Positions 10,301 to 21,267 of a stretch of DNA of 64,000 nt are shown one piece after another. Every line of letters starts with the position of its first letter. The first letter of the stretch is position 1. Source of the stretch: Whitmania pigra (lineage: Eukaryota > Annelida > Clitellata > Hirudinida > Haemopidae); contig JAJTWR010000136.1 of the NCBI GenBank assembly GCA_021613335.1, forward strand, positions 1,018,501 to 1,082,500. The letters are read 5' to 3'. The translations under genes and the position numbers were made by a program. Below the pieces are notes generated by a model, which worked only from the letters and a program-made list of their open reading frames with translations, searched no databases and was not told where the DNA came from.

Positions 10301-13300
10301 ACATCCAGTTGTTTTCATAATGTGATTTATTACATCAATTTTCTTTTTTATATTTGGATCGCACGATTTTTAAGTGAGATCGAGTTGCAGCCAGGCTAAG
10401 TACGTGAACACCGGTTTCACTTCATTCATGGACAGCTATTCAAAAAGACTTCCATTCCTTCAGGCTGCCTTAGTTGCTGCACATGGTCTGTTAATTATTA
10501 TTGGACGATTACTAATTAAGTACTTATTTTAATTTATTATTATGGCAGACAAACACTTCACGCATTATTTATTAATTAATTATTTTATTTATTTATTATT
10601 TTATAAAAATTAAACATTTTAAAATTATTTTTCATGAAATTCTTGCTCCATCAGAACTGGGTGAGTTGTTTTTACATTGCTAGTTTTGAGTTGTATTGTT
10701 TAAGTTAAATTGTTTAATAAATTAGATTATATTAATTATGTAATAACTACTAATAGAATAGATTTATATAATCATGAAACTAACTCTTACAAAACTCTGA
10801 ATATCTTTTATCTAAAATAATTTTGGATAGATTCTGAAAATTACAATTTAATTATCAATAATTATTTCCAGGTCACAGCTTCGGTAGTCACCATGACTTA
10901 GACCCAAGATGCTCTGAAGACAAATACCCTGGGTTCTATCTTATGTACACGTACTCAGTATCAGGAGCAGAACCAAATAACAAGGCCTGACTTAAAATAT
11001 TCCATAACTATTTAATTTAGAATTAGTGATTATATTTGATGAAATATTATGACTGGTTATATTTAATGAAATATTATTATTATTAACAGGTGTTTTCTAA
11101 CTGCAGCATCATGGAAATTAGGAATGTCTTGAGGAGCAAAACAGCTTCCTGTCTTGAAGGTACCGTCTTCTTAATTACCAAAATCTCTAAATAATGAGTG
11201 TGTCATGCCCCGGAATCAGAAAATGCCCGACCGTTTAAATAATCATGAAACTAACCTGATGCTGCTCCCTGTCTGGGTTATTAATTAACACAACAAATTG
11301 TGAACATTGCATTTGCCCTGCAGCAAGGAGTGTAATCCATTTGGCCAACCTGCATTCCTTGATTGTTCTACATTTTGAATAGTTCTGCTTCCGTTCGTCA
11401 ACAGCTTACAACGCAAGTTTTTGCGGAAACTACAAAATTGAGGGCAAGGAGGAATGCGATGATGGTTTCGAAGGATCAAAATGTTGCTCAGATCAGTGCA
11501 AACTTAAAGGGGATTCCCAGTGCGGGTAATTTGATTAATCTTATTATTATTATTTAATTTTATTAAGTGGTTTAATAATCACAACAAATTTAATTTATAC
11601 TTTTACTCTAATTTCTCGTCTCGTAATTAACTTTTTCTAACCACGATTCTAGTCTTAACCAGGAATGCTGCACCGAATGCAAATTTTCCGAAAGCAATAA
11701 AGTGTGTCGCAGCAGTGGACCTTGTTCAGGACCTGCCTCGTGCAGGTATCCTTAAGTTGTCACCAGTTGTTGCTGTTGTTGTGGTTTGTTGTTGCCGCTG
11801 TTGTTGTTGCTGCTGCTGCTGTTGTTGTTGCTGCCGCTGTTGTTGTTGTTGCTGTTTACTTTGCCATTCATTTTTTATTAATTTGTATTTATTGCTTAAT
11901 TCTGAAATCAAATCATTTATGAATTTATATCCAACATATATTTACAGTCAATAAAGTGAATGAAGCTTTTCAGACTGCATAAGCATTGACAAATAACAAA
12001 TAACCAATTGTGAATTACCATTTGATTTTTATGCATTTGCCAGTGATTAGCCAATATTTTTAGCTCTTGAATTCGTATCGTGTGTAAAAGCATTACAATC
12101 ATTTAATCATTTCTCTTGCACCAACTCCTGTGCAGATTAATTTAGTTGTGAACATGAATGCAGGCTCTCTGTTAACTTGCCAATTTGTTGATTAATTGTT
12201 TTAATTAATTATCTTTTTATTAACTTGCCAATTTGTTGATTAATTGTTTTAATTAATTATTTTTTTATTAACTTGCCAATTTGTTGATTAATTGTTTTAA
12301 TTAATTCTCTTTTTTCCTGAAATGTTTAATAGTGGTAACAGTACAATCTGTCTTGAATCTGTACCGAGTGACACCAACAGCTCTTGCCAAACAAAGTTAT
12401 GATAATGACTTAATAAATATTCTGATTTCATGATACTTAAATTTGTTTATTAACTTAGTTCTAATTAGGTAACTGTTTTTATTTAATCAATTTCTTCCTT
12501 AAAATGAAATTCTTTTGTGAAATTTGTTAGTTATTATTATTATTAATTATTAGTATTAATTTTACTGATAACAAAAGTTCAAAGATATTTTACTGGTTTA
12601 ATAAAATTAATTTTATTTACCGCTGGAATGATAACTGATTATATATAAAGGATGTATATCACATATGACTTTGAAGATAATAATGATATATTATTTATTC
12701 TTAACCATCAATCTTTCCATCTTTCCTCTCAAACACTCAGATCAAGCCTGCCTGGACGTTGCCACAATGACAAATGTTTGAGTCTGTGTGAGCTACAAGG
12801 ACAACTCACTTGTTTTTGTCATGGTGAGTGATTTCAACTATTATCTTTGCAGGTTGGCCGAATGGGCTACATTCCTGCATGCAGCGGTAATGACAACAGT
12901 CGTAATGTGTCGTGTTCGAAACCCAGCCTGCACTGCCGCCAGCGTACTTGGGAAGAATTGCTATATAAATGGTTACAAGAAGCGCCTCTGACACTATGCA
13001 TATGGCGCTATATAAATGAAGTTACTACATTTAAAATCTTTAGTTAATAATTAGTTTACTACTTGTTATTTGAAGATTCATATGCTTTTAGTCGAAAATA
13101 GTTACAGTAAAAACAGCACTTAAGATAAAATCTTATATAACTTGGTAGAGGGAAAAACCGCACCTAGGGATGTTTATAGTTGTAAAAATAGTTATTTACG
13201 TTATAGTTGCCTCACAAAAATCTCATGGTTCATTTGCCTGTTTATAAATTGTTGTATAAATTTTATTGTTTCTTTAATATTTGTGAAAATATCAACAGGA

Positions 13301-14741
13301 GAGAATATGTGCAAAATGTGCTGCAAGGATAAATATCCTGAGAACAGCACCTGTGAAGTTTACAACAACGAAGCTCAAGATCTCCCTGATGGAATGGCCT
13401 GTGCCTTTGGAGTTTGCCAACATGTTAGTGATGATAATAGTTATTAAAAATCTTGCACTTAATCACTTTCAATTTTTTAATGCATTATAACTTGCACTAT
13501 ATATAATAATAATAATAATATATACAGTAATAATAGTAATTATAGTATGTAGTTAAGATAATTGAATGAAATAAATTGAAATTGGTCAAAGCAGAAGGCT
13601 CAACAGTGAATGATTTATTATTACATTTTAACGAAAGCTGTTGAGGATCGAATCAATAGTACTATTTCTACTTATGATGATGATGATGACGACGACAATC
13701 ATAATAATAAATTTTATTAGATTGATTGCATTAAAATGTAACTCGTCCCCTTGCTCTGATTACACAACGCATGCTGAACACGTGCCTTATTCCTTGAAAG
13801 GGTCAATGCAGAAAGACTGAGGCTGGTCAAGTGCAGAGGTTGTGGCCCATAATCGACATAAAAAATATTAGCTCTATAGGTGAGTGTGAAAATTCATTAT
13901 TTGTCCAAAATTTGTCGAGTTTATATTAATATAGTTTGTATTAAAAAATAAATAACACCTTCAATGATTAAATGTTACTTATTTCAGTGATATTCACCAA
14001 GAACAACATCGTAGGCCTGGTCTTGATTGCAAGTCTGCTGGTTTGGATCCCTGCCAGTTGTTTTGTGGTACATCTGGTGAGTTTTTAGTTTTCAGGAGGT
14101 GGATGTGATGTTGAATATTAAACCATTCCATTGATTTTAAGAACTTACAAGTTATAGGTTCTTTGTAATAATTATAAGTTATGTACGTTTTCATTAATTA
14201 TAATAAAACACGAAGATACTTACGATCATTATCTACGGTAATTAGAAATAAATCGAGCTCGATTAAACAGGTCAGGTGTTAGGTTTGCGTGATTTTATAT
14301 TCGCGTGTTTTAATGCAGGACCGGAAAAACTTGGAAGAAGAATTGGAGACTCTGAAGTGGATGAGCAGCTCTGTGAGTGCCACAACAACAATAACAACAA
14401 CAACAACAACAACAACAACGACAATAACAACAACAACAATGTTGAACATCCAATATTACTCCACCTCAGCCTATCTTGTATTTGTAAATCCTCAGAGCTA
14501 ACATCAACTTGTATGACATATTGTGCAGCACTCATTGCACAAAACAATCCCGCAAAAAATCACTAATAATGAATAATTAGCATGTTTCACACACTGCAAG
14601 CTAATTAAGCACAAATCCAATTCTTTTCTTATGTTCTGCCAATTAAGTCATTAAGTCAGCATTCATTTGCTTTTTCAGCAAACAACCTTCATCCCAGAGA
14701 AGAGCAAAATAAAAATTCGACATTCTGCTGCAAGTCACTGA
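7361..14741 (+). CDS. ADAM17: ADAM17/TACE-like membrane metalloprotease (5-prime end missing)
   Basis: Membrane sheddase of the ADAM10/17 group. Exons: 7361-7499, 7825-7958, 8020-8117, 8257-8348, 8489-~8586, 8795-8931, 9195-9281, 9452-9538, 9760-9913, 10375-10485, 10655-10660, 10872-10984, 11090-11159, 11405-11525, 11653-11745, 12333-12395, 12741-12823, 13299-13423, 13801-13879, 13988-14076, 14319-14372, 14679-14741. Phases close across them (about 697 codons). Visible in order: propeptide with a cysteine-switch-like YRMCG, furin-like INKRS, catalytic [12 protein letters not shown] (complete HExxHxxGxxHD zinc site), the Met-turn region [11 protein letters not shown], a Cys-rich disintegrin domain ([15 protein letters not shown]), a membrane-proximal Cys domain (MCKMCCKD), one membrane span ([16 protein letters not shown]) and a short cytosolic tail of about 40 residues, shorter than in vertebrates. 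The signal-peptide exon was not found; the donor near 8586 and the last exon are least certain. Confidence 0.92.
10655..10660 (+). other. ADAM17: 6-nt microexon of the ADAM17-like gene
   Basis: The sequence ...cttgctccatcag|aactgg|gtgagt has a strong acceptor and a perfect donor around six bases. It is phase 1 on both sides. The upstream exon ends CAT G and the downstream exon begins GT CAC AGC, so splicing gives H-E-L-G-H. Without it the catalytic Glu and the next Leu are lost while the frame is kept. Confidence 0.85.
11770..11852. repeat. (GTT/GCT)n microsatellite in ADAM17 intron
   Basis: An irregular GTT, GCT and GCC triplet array follows the donor at 11746 by about 25 bp. Poly-Gln, Cys or Val open frames across it are artefacts. 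Confidence 0.9.
12173..12308. repeat. 48-bp tandem repeat, ~2.8 copies, ADAM17 intron
   Basis: Copies begin at 12173, 12221 and 12269 with taacttgccaatttgttgat and are almost identical, indicating recent duplication. Confidence 0.9.
14384..14439. repeat. (AAC)n microsatellite in last ADAM17 intron
   Basis: A CAACAA array begins about 10 bp after the donor at 14373. Poly-Asn or poly-Leu frames across it are artefacts. Confidence 0.9.
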
Positions 14742-15010
14742 GATTTATTGTTTCAAAGTTCAGATGTTATTGTTACTTACTGTTACTTGTTACTCTCTTT
14801 AACTAATGTTGTGAAATGTCTTCGTGCAATCGTCAATCAAACTGTCCGGCTTATGATTACAATCAAACAATTCATTGATTCTTAAAGAAGGCTCCAAAAT
14901 TGAGTAAACATCAGTCCCTAACTTGGTCAAAATATTCCTTTAAAAAAAAACTATCTCATGAGGCTGATTTGAGTAACCCAGAGAACAAGGCCAGTATAAG
15001 GTTGTTGAGA

Positions 15011-17683
15011 CTAATCGACTTTATGCAGAGTCAAAAAGAACTTGTCGAAGAAGGGGGACTTGTAAGCTATCCCAGCTGCCCTGTAAATATCCTCGGGAAG
15101 GCCGACGTCGCAAAAGCAGATCTGACCGACCGCATTGTCGTACCATCCCGGCAGACCGCAAACGAAGGACCTCTTGCTCTCCAGGAGGGGGGGTCCGGCA
15201 AAGGAGGGCTCGACGGAAAACACCGGAGCTTTTTTACTGGCAGCCCATCTTGCTGCTTCAGCGAGGACAGCACTGGGAGGCTGGCAGTCCAATGTGGAGA
15301 GGACGAGATCAATGGTGTCAGGAACTGGTAGATCTGAAAGAGAAATTAAAACGTTACTAAACTAAAAAAGGATTTACTAAGTTACAATTTATGAACCTAT
15401 TGTTATTAAATCAGGCATCTTGCAATTTACACCGACGAAACAATAATAATTTATATTTAAAGTTATGGGTCATCTGTAGGAGTGTAACAGCTTTAACTAC
15501 CTTTGACACTGGTCACCAAGGTTCCACCAGTCATCTTGAAGAACTTCATCTCGGCTGTGAAATTGGCATCCTCCTTCGACCCTTGGTTCAAGGGTGTGTG
15601 GTAAACGACCACGTGTGACGACCTGTTGGCGAGAAGCCTTCCGCAAGTTATTGCAGCAGCAGAATGCCACTGGTTGGCGCCACAAAGGATCACTATTTTT
15701 GGCCTCTGGTGGAAGTTCTTGGCTTCGAATCTTAATTAGAATCATAATAATAATAACTAACAGCAATAATGATAATAATAAACTTAATAAAAAATAATAC
15801 TTAGTAATATCACTTAATAAGAAACGCACTTTAAAAGTAAAAATCGTTATTATTATTATTATTATTATTGTACCAATTAAAAGTCAAGCACAACATGCTG
15901 ATCTGTCGCATTAAACACGACTCTTGCCATCACCGTCCATCCAAAGAAATGGAAATAATTAATTAATAAATATTAACAAATTAAAGAGTACAAAATATTA
16001 ACAAATACCTCGTGCTACCACCAAGGTACTGGAGTATTGCATCGGAGATGCACCTGCCGAAAGCCTCTACCACTTTCTCCCTGTTGAACTCCATTTTGTC
16101 CGCCAGGGAGAACAATTTGTCTCGAACCCACTGAGCGACCCCCGGAACGATCATCCCCGGGTCGGTGCTGTATTCCCCCACGACCGAACCCTCCCTCTTG
16201 CTCTGTCGGTCGAGCAAAAAAATTTGCCGCTTGGCAAACTCGACCCCCTTGAGAATGTTTTCGTCGCATTTGTATTTCTCTTGGTGGTAATGGTAACCGT
16301 TCCTCGGCTGGCGAGCGTTGATATTCTGCGACCCTTTGACCTCTTGTGCAACTGCTGCCTTGTCAAAGAGGGCCAGGTTTTTCTCAAAGTCGAACTCGAC
16401 GTCGAAGTCTCCGTCGCAGTGGTCGAAGCACTCTGAATTGTTACGTTTGGCACCTCGGGATGGCTTGTGGAGGGGCGAAAACTGGTTGTCGTACCCTGAA
16501 TTTGTGGCATTGAATTAACTAAATAACCATGCATTCTATTCTAAAATTGCAACTGCAATTCAATTTTAAATAATAAAACGTTCAAATGATTTGCAACATA
16601 ATAAGTTATTAAATATGATATTATCTAATTAAATTAGTTCTATTTCTCAAACATGCAACAGCCTTGGTTTCATTTCAAGAGATGTAGCGAAGCCAAACTC
16701 ATATAAGTTATAAAAGAATGGAATCACGAGAACCCATTTTCATCAAAAACAGTTATAACAATACATATAACAGATTTATATAAAGTCATACTACTTTCTA
16801 TACTACATTATAGGTCACAAGGATATAAATTACTGAACAAATAAATATTAACGACTTGTGATTGTTCGATAAATGGCAAACATTGCCAGGTTTGACTGAC
16901 CTCTTTGTTGCTGGTGGTAGAAGTGGTCTGTGAAAGAATTGGAAGGTCGGACGAATGGGTTCTTCGAGGTTTCTTTGTATTTGCCTTCCCCTGCCCATCG
17001 GTGGTTGGGCTGCGATTTGTAAAGAGGAGTTTGGGGAGAAGAGACCACTTTGTTGCAATTCTTAAACTTGTGCAAATCATCCTCGTTTGGACTTTCAAAA
17101 CTTCTTTGACCGTTTTCGAATTGATGATTTTTCCCAGGGTTATTTGGAGGAGTCACACTGAATCCTTTTTGTTTCGTTTGATGCATTCCGTTCGACCTGG
17201 AATGGTCCGGTTGTGCAAACTGATTATTCTTCGGGTTGATGCTTATTTCAGGAAATGCAGGCACCCTGCTTTCATTGTTATTCTGTCCAAAAACAACAAG
17301 CTGCTTAATAGGAGCAATTTTTGGCTGAGGAGATGTCGGCGTTTGAGTTTTTCCATTCACAGATTTCTCAGGTAATGCGATGGGGAACTGTTCGTTTCCT
17401 TCTGCTAACTTAACATCCTCAGAACTTCGAATAATCTCTAAATGATTTATATCTTGTGACCTGCATTACAATGCATTAAATTAACATTATTTTACATGAT
17501 CTTGCAGTCACAAATGCCTTACCTGAGTGTGACTTGTGGCAGTTTGTAAGGAACTCCATTTCGAAAGGACCTAATCAAGGTAATTGTTCCTTGTACTGGA
17601 TTTATAAATTCCACTTGACCCTGGTAAATTCCCAGAGTCTCACCACAATCAAGAGACACCATGCAACCAATAAATTTATCCAT
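15011..17683 (-). CDS. EDC3: EDC3, enhancer of mRNA decapping 3
   Basis: Scaffold and activator of the DCP1-DCP2 decapping complex in P-bodies. Five exons (transcription order): 17523-17683, 16901-17460, 16009-16495, 15501-15730, 15011-15333; all phases close, giving 586 residues (human about 508). The N-terminal LSm/Sm-like domain is MDKFIGCMVSLDCGETLGIY through PYKLPQVTLR. A Ser/Asn/Gln-rich disordered segment fills exon 2. The FDF motif FDFEKNLALFDKAAV in exon 3 is the DDX6/Me31B-binding element. The C-terminal YjeF-N domain (MIVPGVAQW, HQRPKIVILCGANQ, CGRLLAN, DLVLSTLDC, CDVGLPEDIY, ending LTLHKVD) is the dimerisation module. Start chosen because it sits immediately at the LSm fold with no upstream in-frame coding. 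It converges on ADAM17. Confidence 0.97.
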
Positions 17684-19154
17684 CTCGATCGATTCTATAA
17701 AAATAATTAATTTTCATAGACAAGGTTTGCTTTCAAAGCAAATTATGTAATTGTAGCAAAATTGCCAAGAGTTATAACTTAAATTCTTGTAAAATTTTAT
17801 GGAACTTTAAATTATAGTTGGTAATTAAAAGGTTTAGTAATATGTAGATATCTTCAAATTCCTTGTGTTCAATAACACATGTTCACCCTTAATTAGCTAT
17901 CTAAATCCTTACAGAAGAAGTTAGTTACGCCTCCAAAAAAGCATATCTTAAACGGCCAGAAATAAATAAATTCCGAAAATCACGAAAATCTTTGTTGACC
18001 AGTTTAATTGTTGGTCCACTTTTAACGGACTTGGGCAAAATAACGAGTAAAAGAAAAGCTCACCAAAGTTATTAACAATACAAATGCTGCTCAAATTTAG
18101 TGCGAGGTCTCAAAAAATAATAGCGCGACCAAGCACCAAAATCCGCAATAACAAACTCTGCAAAACAAAAGATGAGGAGGAAACGCAATGTCAAGTAATG
18201 TTAAAAGTAAATTTTGTTAAGTATTTACTAAATATCGCTGAAAGCTAGGAAAATAAATTTCATACTTTTTAGCCAGTTTTTTTAAAATTAAAGCCACTGC
18301 TATTGATCGCAATTAGATAGATCGAAAGTAGTAATAAGCTGAATATAACACTATTTTTGATATTAATAGAATTGCTGCCAAATCTCGTTTTTCGCCACTA
18401 TCTTCGACATGTATGACAAGGTGAAGTTGATCTATGTATTGGTAACTTTCTAGCCCCTTAAAATCTGTGAATTACGGATAAAGGCAGCTACAAGGAGTTT
18501 TAAAGTAAAAAAATCATCTCAGTTGCGCAGCATTACTAATCGAAATTTTAAAATGACGTTGGCCTTTACCATTAACGTGAGAGTAATTACCTCCTCACAA
18601 AATTAAGACTTTGAATAAGCTCAATCCACTCAATTTTCTCAAATCTTCCTCAGTGTCAGTGCATATTATATCCATGTGTTTTAAGGTTTTGTTGCTCAGG
18701 CTTTTAATAAGTAAGGTCTGTGGTCATAATCGCATCCCACTTTTATTAGGAGAATTCTATCTATTTCCTGACCCTTTCAACAAGAACGAAGTGAAATTTG
18801 GATTTAGTTACGTGCTTATAACTTTAAATAAACTTAATCTTGTCTGTAAATAATAATACCTTAGCATGATAAAAAAAAAAACGAAGGTTTCATTAAAAAT
18901 ATTTTACCAGAGATGATCAAAGTCATAATTTAATGCTTCATCATCACTACTATCTACAACACTATACTCATCTATACTATCATCATCATCATCATCGTCG
19001 TCATCTTCATCATGGTGCTGTAGAAGAAGAGCATATAAACAGGCCCAAATATAAATGACTTTAATAATGATAAAGATTATGGTCAGAGCCAAATGAATGT
19101 GGGTGCTGTGATGCCAGGTGATTCTTTGGGCAAACATGGATGGACGGAAGGAAC
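17684..19154. other. EDC3-INIP intergenic region
   Basis: Contains the EDC3 promoter and the INIP 3-prime flank. A short GAT/ATC-rich patch at 18955-19015 and an A-run near 18870 are the only ordered features. The acidic open frame read leftward across 18904-19158 overlaps the INIP last exon in another frame and is not accepted as a gene. Confidence 0.6.
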
Positions 19155-20319
19155 TCATTTGTCGAACCGAGGCAGTACGGGGAGGATCAGATTGCCAAAA
19201 GCAGAATCTTGAGTGGTGAAGTAGCCCACTGAGTTTGCATGAGCATGCTGGAAATAATAAGAGTCAATTCCCCGTCGACGACAACACAACAAAATACAAA
19301 GGACTCGTTTCTACCTGGATGGCCGTCCTCTGGGCTTGCGTCATCTGAATATCAATTGAGGAGGTCTGCAAAGAGATTTCAAGTTAACTCGATATAATAA
19401 ATAAATCAATTATTAGTACAGATTCACCATTCTCACAAATTTCAATGATATTTCTTTTGTATGTGTAACTGCTAAAAATCTATAAATAATATTTCTTATG
19501 TATAACTGCTACTCAGCATTTTTAGGACCTTATGAATATTATGAGATAAATACGTTAATTTTTGAAATGTTACAAGAATAATTAATACAACTAATAATTA
19601 GAATGTACAAAATTAATAAAAAGTTGCCAAAATCATGGCTCAGAAGTTAAACAATTACAATTTCTCACCAGAATCTGAGGTACAGCTGTATGATTTGCAA
19701 CTGGAAATCTGGTAGATAAATGAAGCACCATATTAGAAAGTTTGTTTATTTTACACACCATACCATTTAAATCTATATACAACATATAATATCAAAAACC
19801 ATAAACAACTCTTTGGGCAAAGGCTGAGCAGAAGTTTGAGTTCTTAATCTTTTCTTCTGCTCCTCAAGTTGCTCCAATATTTTTCTGTTCTGACGCTCTG
19901 TAAAAACTTTGCATTTGTTTATGTATTAAAAATCTCTATCTATTATAATAGAATATTCAATAATTAATACTCAAACGTAATAATTAATGAATTCCCAGAC
20001 ATTTATTTCGCAAAAGGAGACATTCAACAATGGTTAAAGAATATTAGTTACTTAGAGTGTCATTTCAGTAATCACACTCTGAGTTAAAAAAACAAAAAAA
20101 TGCAAAGATTAAAAGGGGTTAAATTTGATACATAAGAATATAAATAACCCTTATTTGATGAAAAAGAACATATAGAAATCGCATCATGTGTTTTAATGGC
20201 AAGGTTTTTATTCATAATCAACTAAGACAACTGCTGTGATCTTGAAATATGACTGCTAACGTTTCACCAAACATTTTTAAATCACCTTGCCCTCCCAAAT
20301 TCGGCGCCGGCGCAGACAT
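19155..20319 (-). CDS. INIP: SOSS complex subunit C (INIP)
   Basis: Small subunit of the SOSS (sensor of single-stranded DNA) complex, which works with INTS3 and the SSB1/2 protein in homologous-recombination repair and ATM signalling. Five small exons (transcription order): 20286-20319, 19810-19897, 19669-19708, 19315-19365, 19155-19247, phases 1-2-0-0, giving 101 residues (human 104). It starts MSAPAPNLGGQ, then the helical ERQNRKILEQLEEQKKRL, then a Gln/Ala helix MTQAQRTAIQHAHAN, and ends in the signature block TTQDSAFGNLILPVLPRFD. The length and both conserved blocks match the family. Every exon is shorter than 100 bp, so the gene is easily missed. Confidence 0.95.
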
Positions 20320-21267
20320 ATCTCGAAACGAACCCAATTAGTTCTTTTGTAAATAAAAACAAAGATGCCTAGAGCGCAAATCGAAATATCTCAATTTCAA
20401 TAAATACTAAACCGATATTTTATATATTGTAATTAGTGAATTTTATTATATTTTTATAATTTAATATTAATAATTAAATTTCGTGAAAAATAATGGCTTG
20501 ATTTCAACAAAAAGTCGTTACTTATGCTGTAAATTTATTTATGATAATCAGAAACAAAACATATCCTAATTATTATCTGACTCCTTGCTTTGCTATTGAG
20601 AATAAAAATACCAGTTCCTTGTTTGAGTTTGTAATATAAAATTAAGAATGTGCAAACACAAACTAAAGTTATAATAAGTCAATAAATAAAATTTGAAGAT
20701 GATTATTTTTGTCGGGTTACGGTGGAATTTTTTGTTGAGACTTTATACGGTTATAATCACGACTTAGGAAGTACCTCGAAATATTCTTCAGTAATAACCT
20801 GCTAAACTAAACAAATTAACGTAACATAATAATCAATTATGATGGCTAAGAAGACCGAGATCTGCATAATAACCACTCTTTAATTAAATTAACTTAAATT
20901 CTAGGAAGTGCATGGCGAAGAAAAATTTCTTTCTGCTATTGAGAGAGTTGATAGAATAACGATTTCACCCGCATCAGAATATAGGCGCTTAAACAATACC
21001 ATAAAGTCGCAATTACAACTCATTGTCTCACTTATGAGACAAAATATAACTTAAATTTATCGCGAAAGGCTTGTGCACTTGTAAGTAGCAATAATTAGGT
21101 GAAGCCGCGTCAGTCACAGCAGCTCGGCATTTTCCCTGTTCGGATGCATTTTGTGTTTTTTTATTTGCAACAGTGTTTTTTAACACCTCAAAACAATTCT
21201 TTTTTTAACTGCAACTTTATTCATTTCAGAGTTTATCGGCAAAAACAAGACTCTGTAGAGACAATCT
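20320..21267. other. INIP upstream / chitinase downstream region
   Basis: Non-coding. A reversed AATAAA (TTTATT at 21216-21221) lies about 50 bp beyond the chitinase stop codon and is a plausible polyadenylation signal. No other feature is recognised. Confidence 0.55.

Noticed and set aside
10391..10394. Acceptor at 'gttgcag' for the ADAM17 exon before the microexon
   Set aside because: It breaks the phase; the acceptor at 10374 (tttttaag) keeps the frame and gives the family-length spacing before [11 protein letters not shown].
14900..15365. 143-residue plus-strand frame and neighbouring frames
   Set aside because: Antisense shadows of the last EDC3 exon, which has clear family similarity on the other strand.
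18904..19158. 84-residue membrane-like protein with acidic tail, minus strand
   Set aside because: It overlaps the INIP terminal exon in a different frame; its acidic run comes from a GAT patch and INIP explains the conserved sequence.
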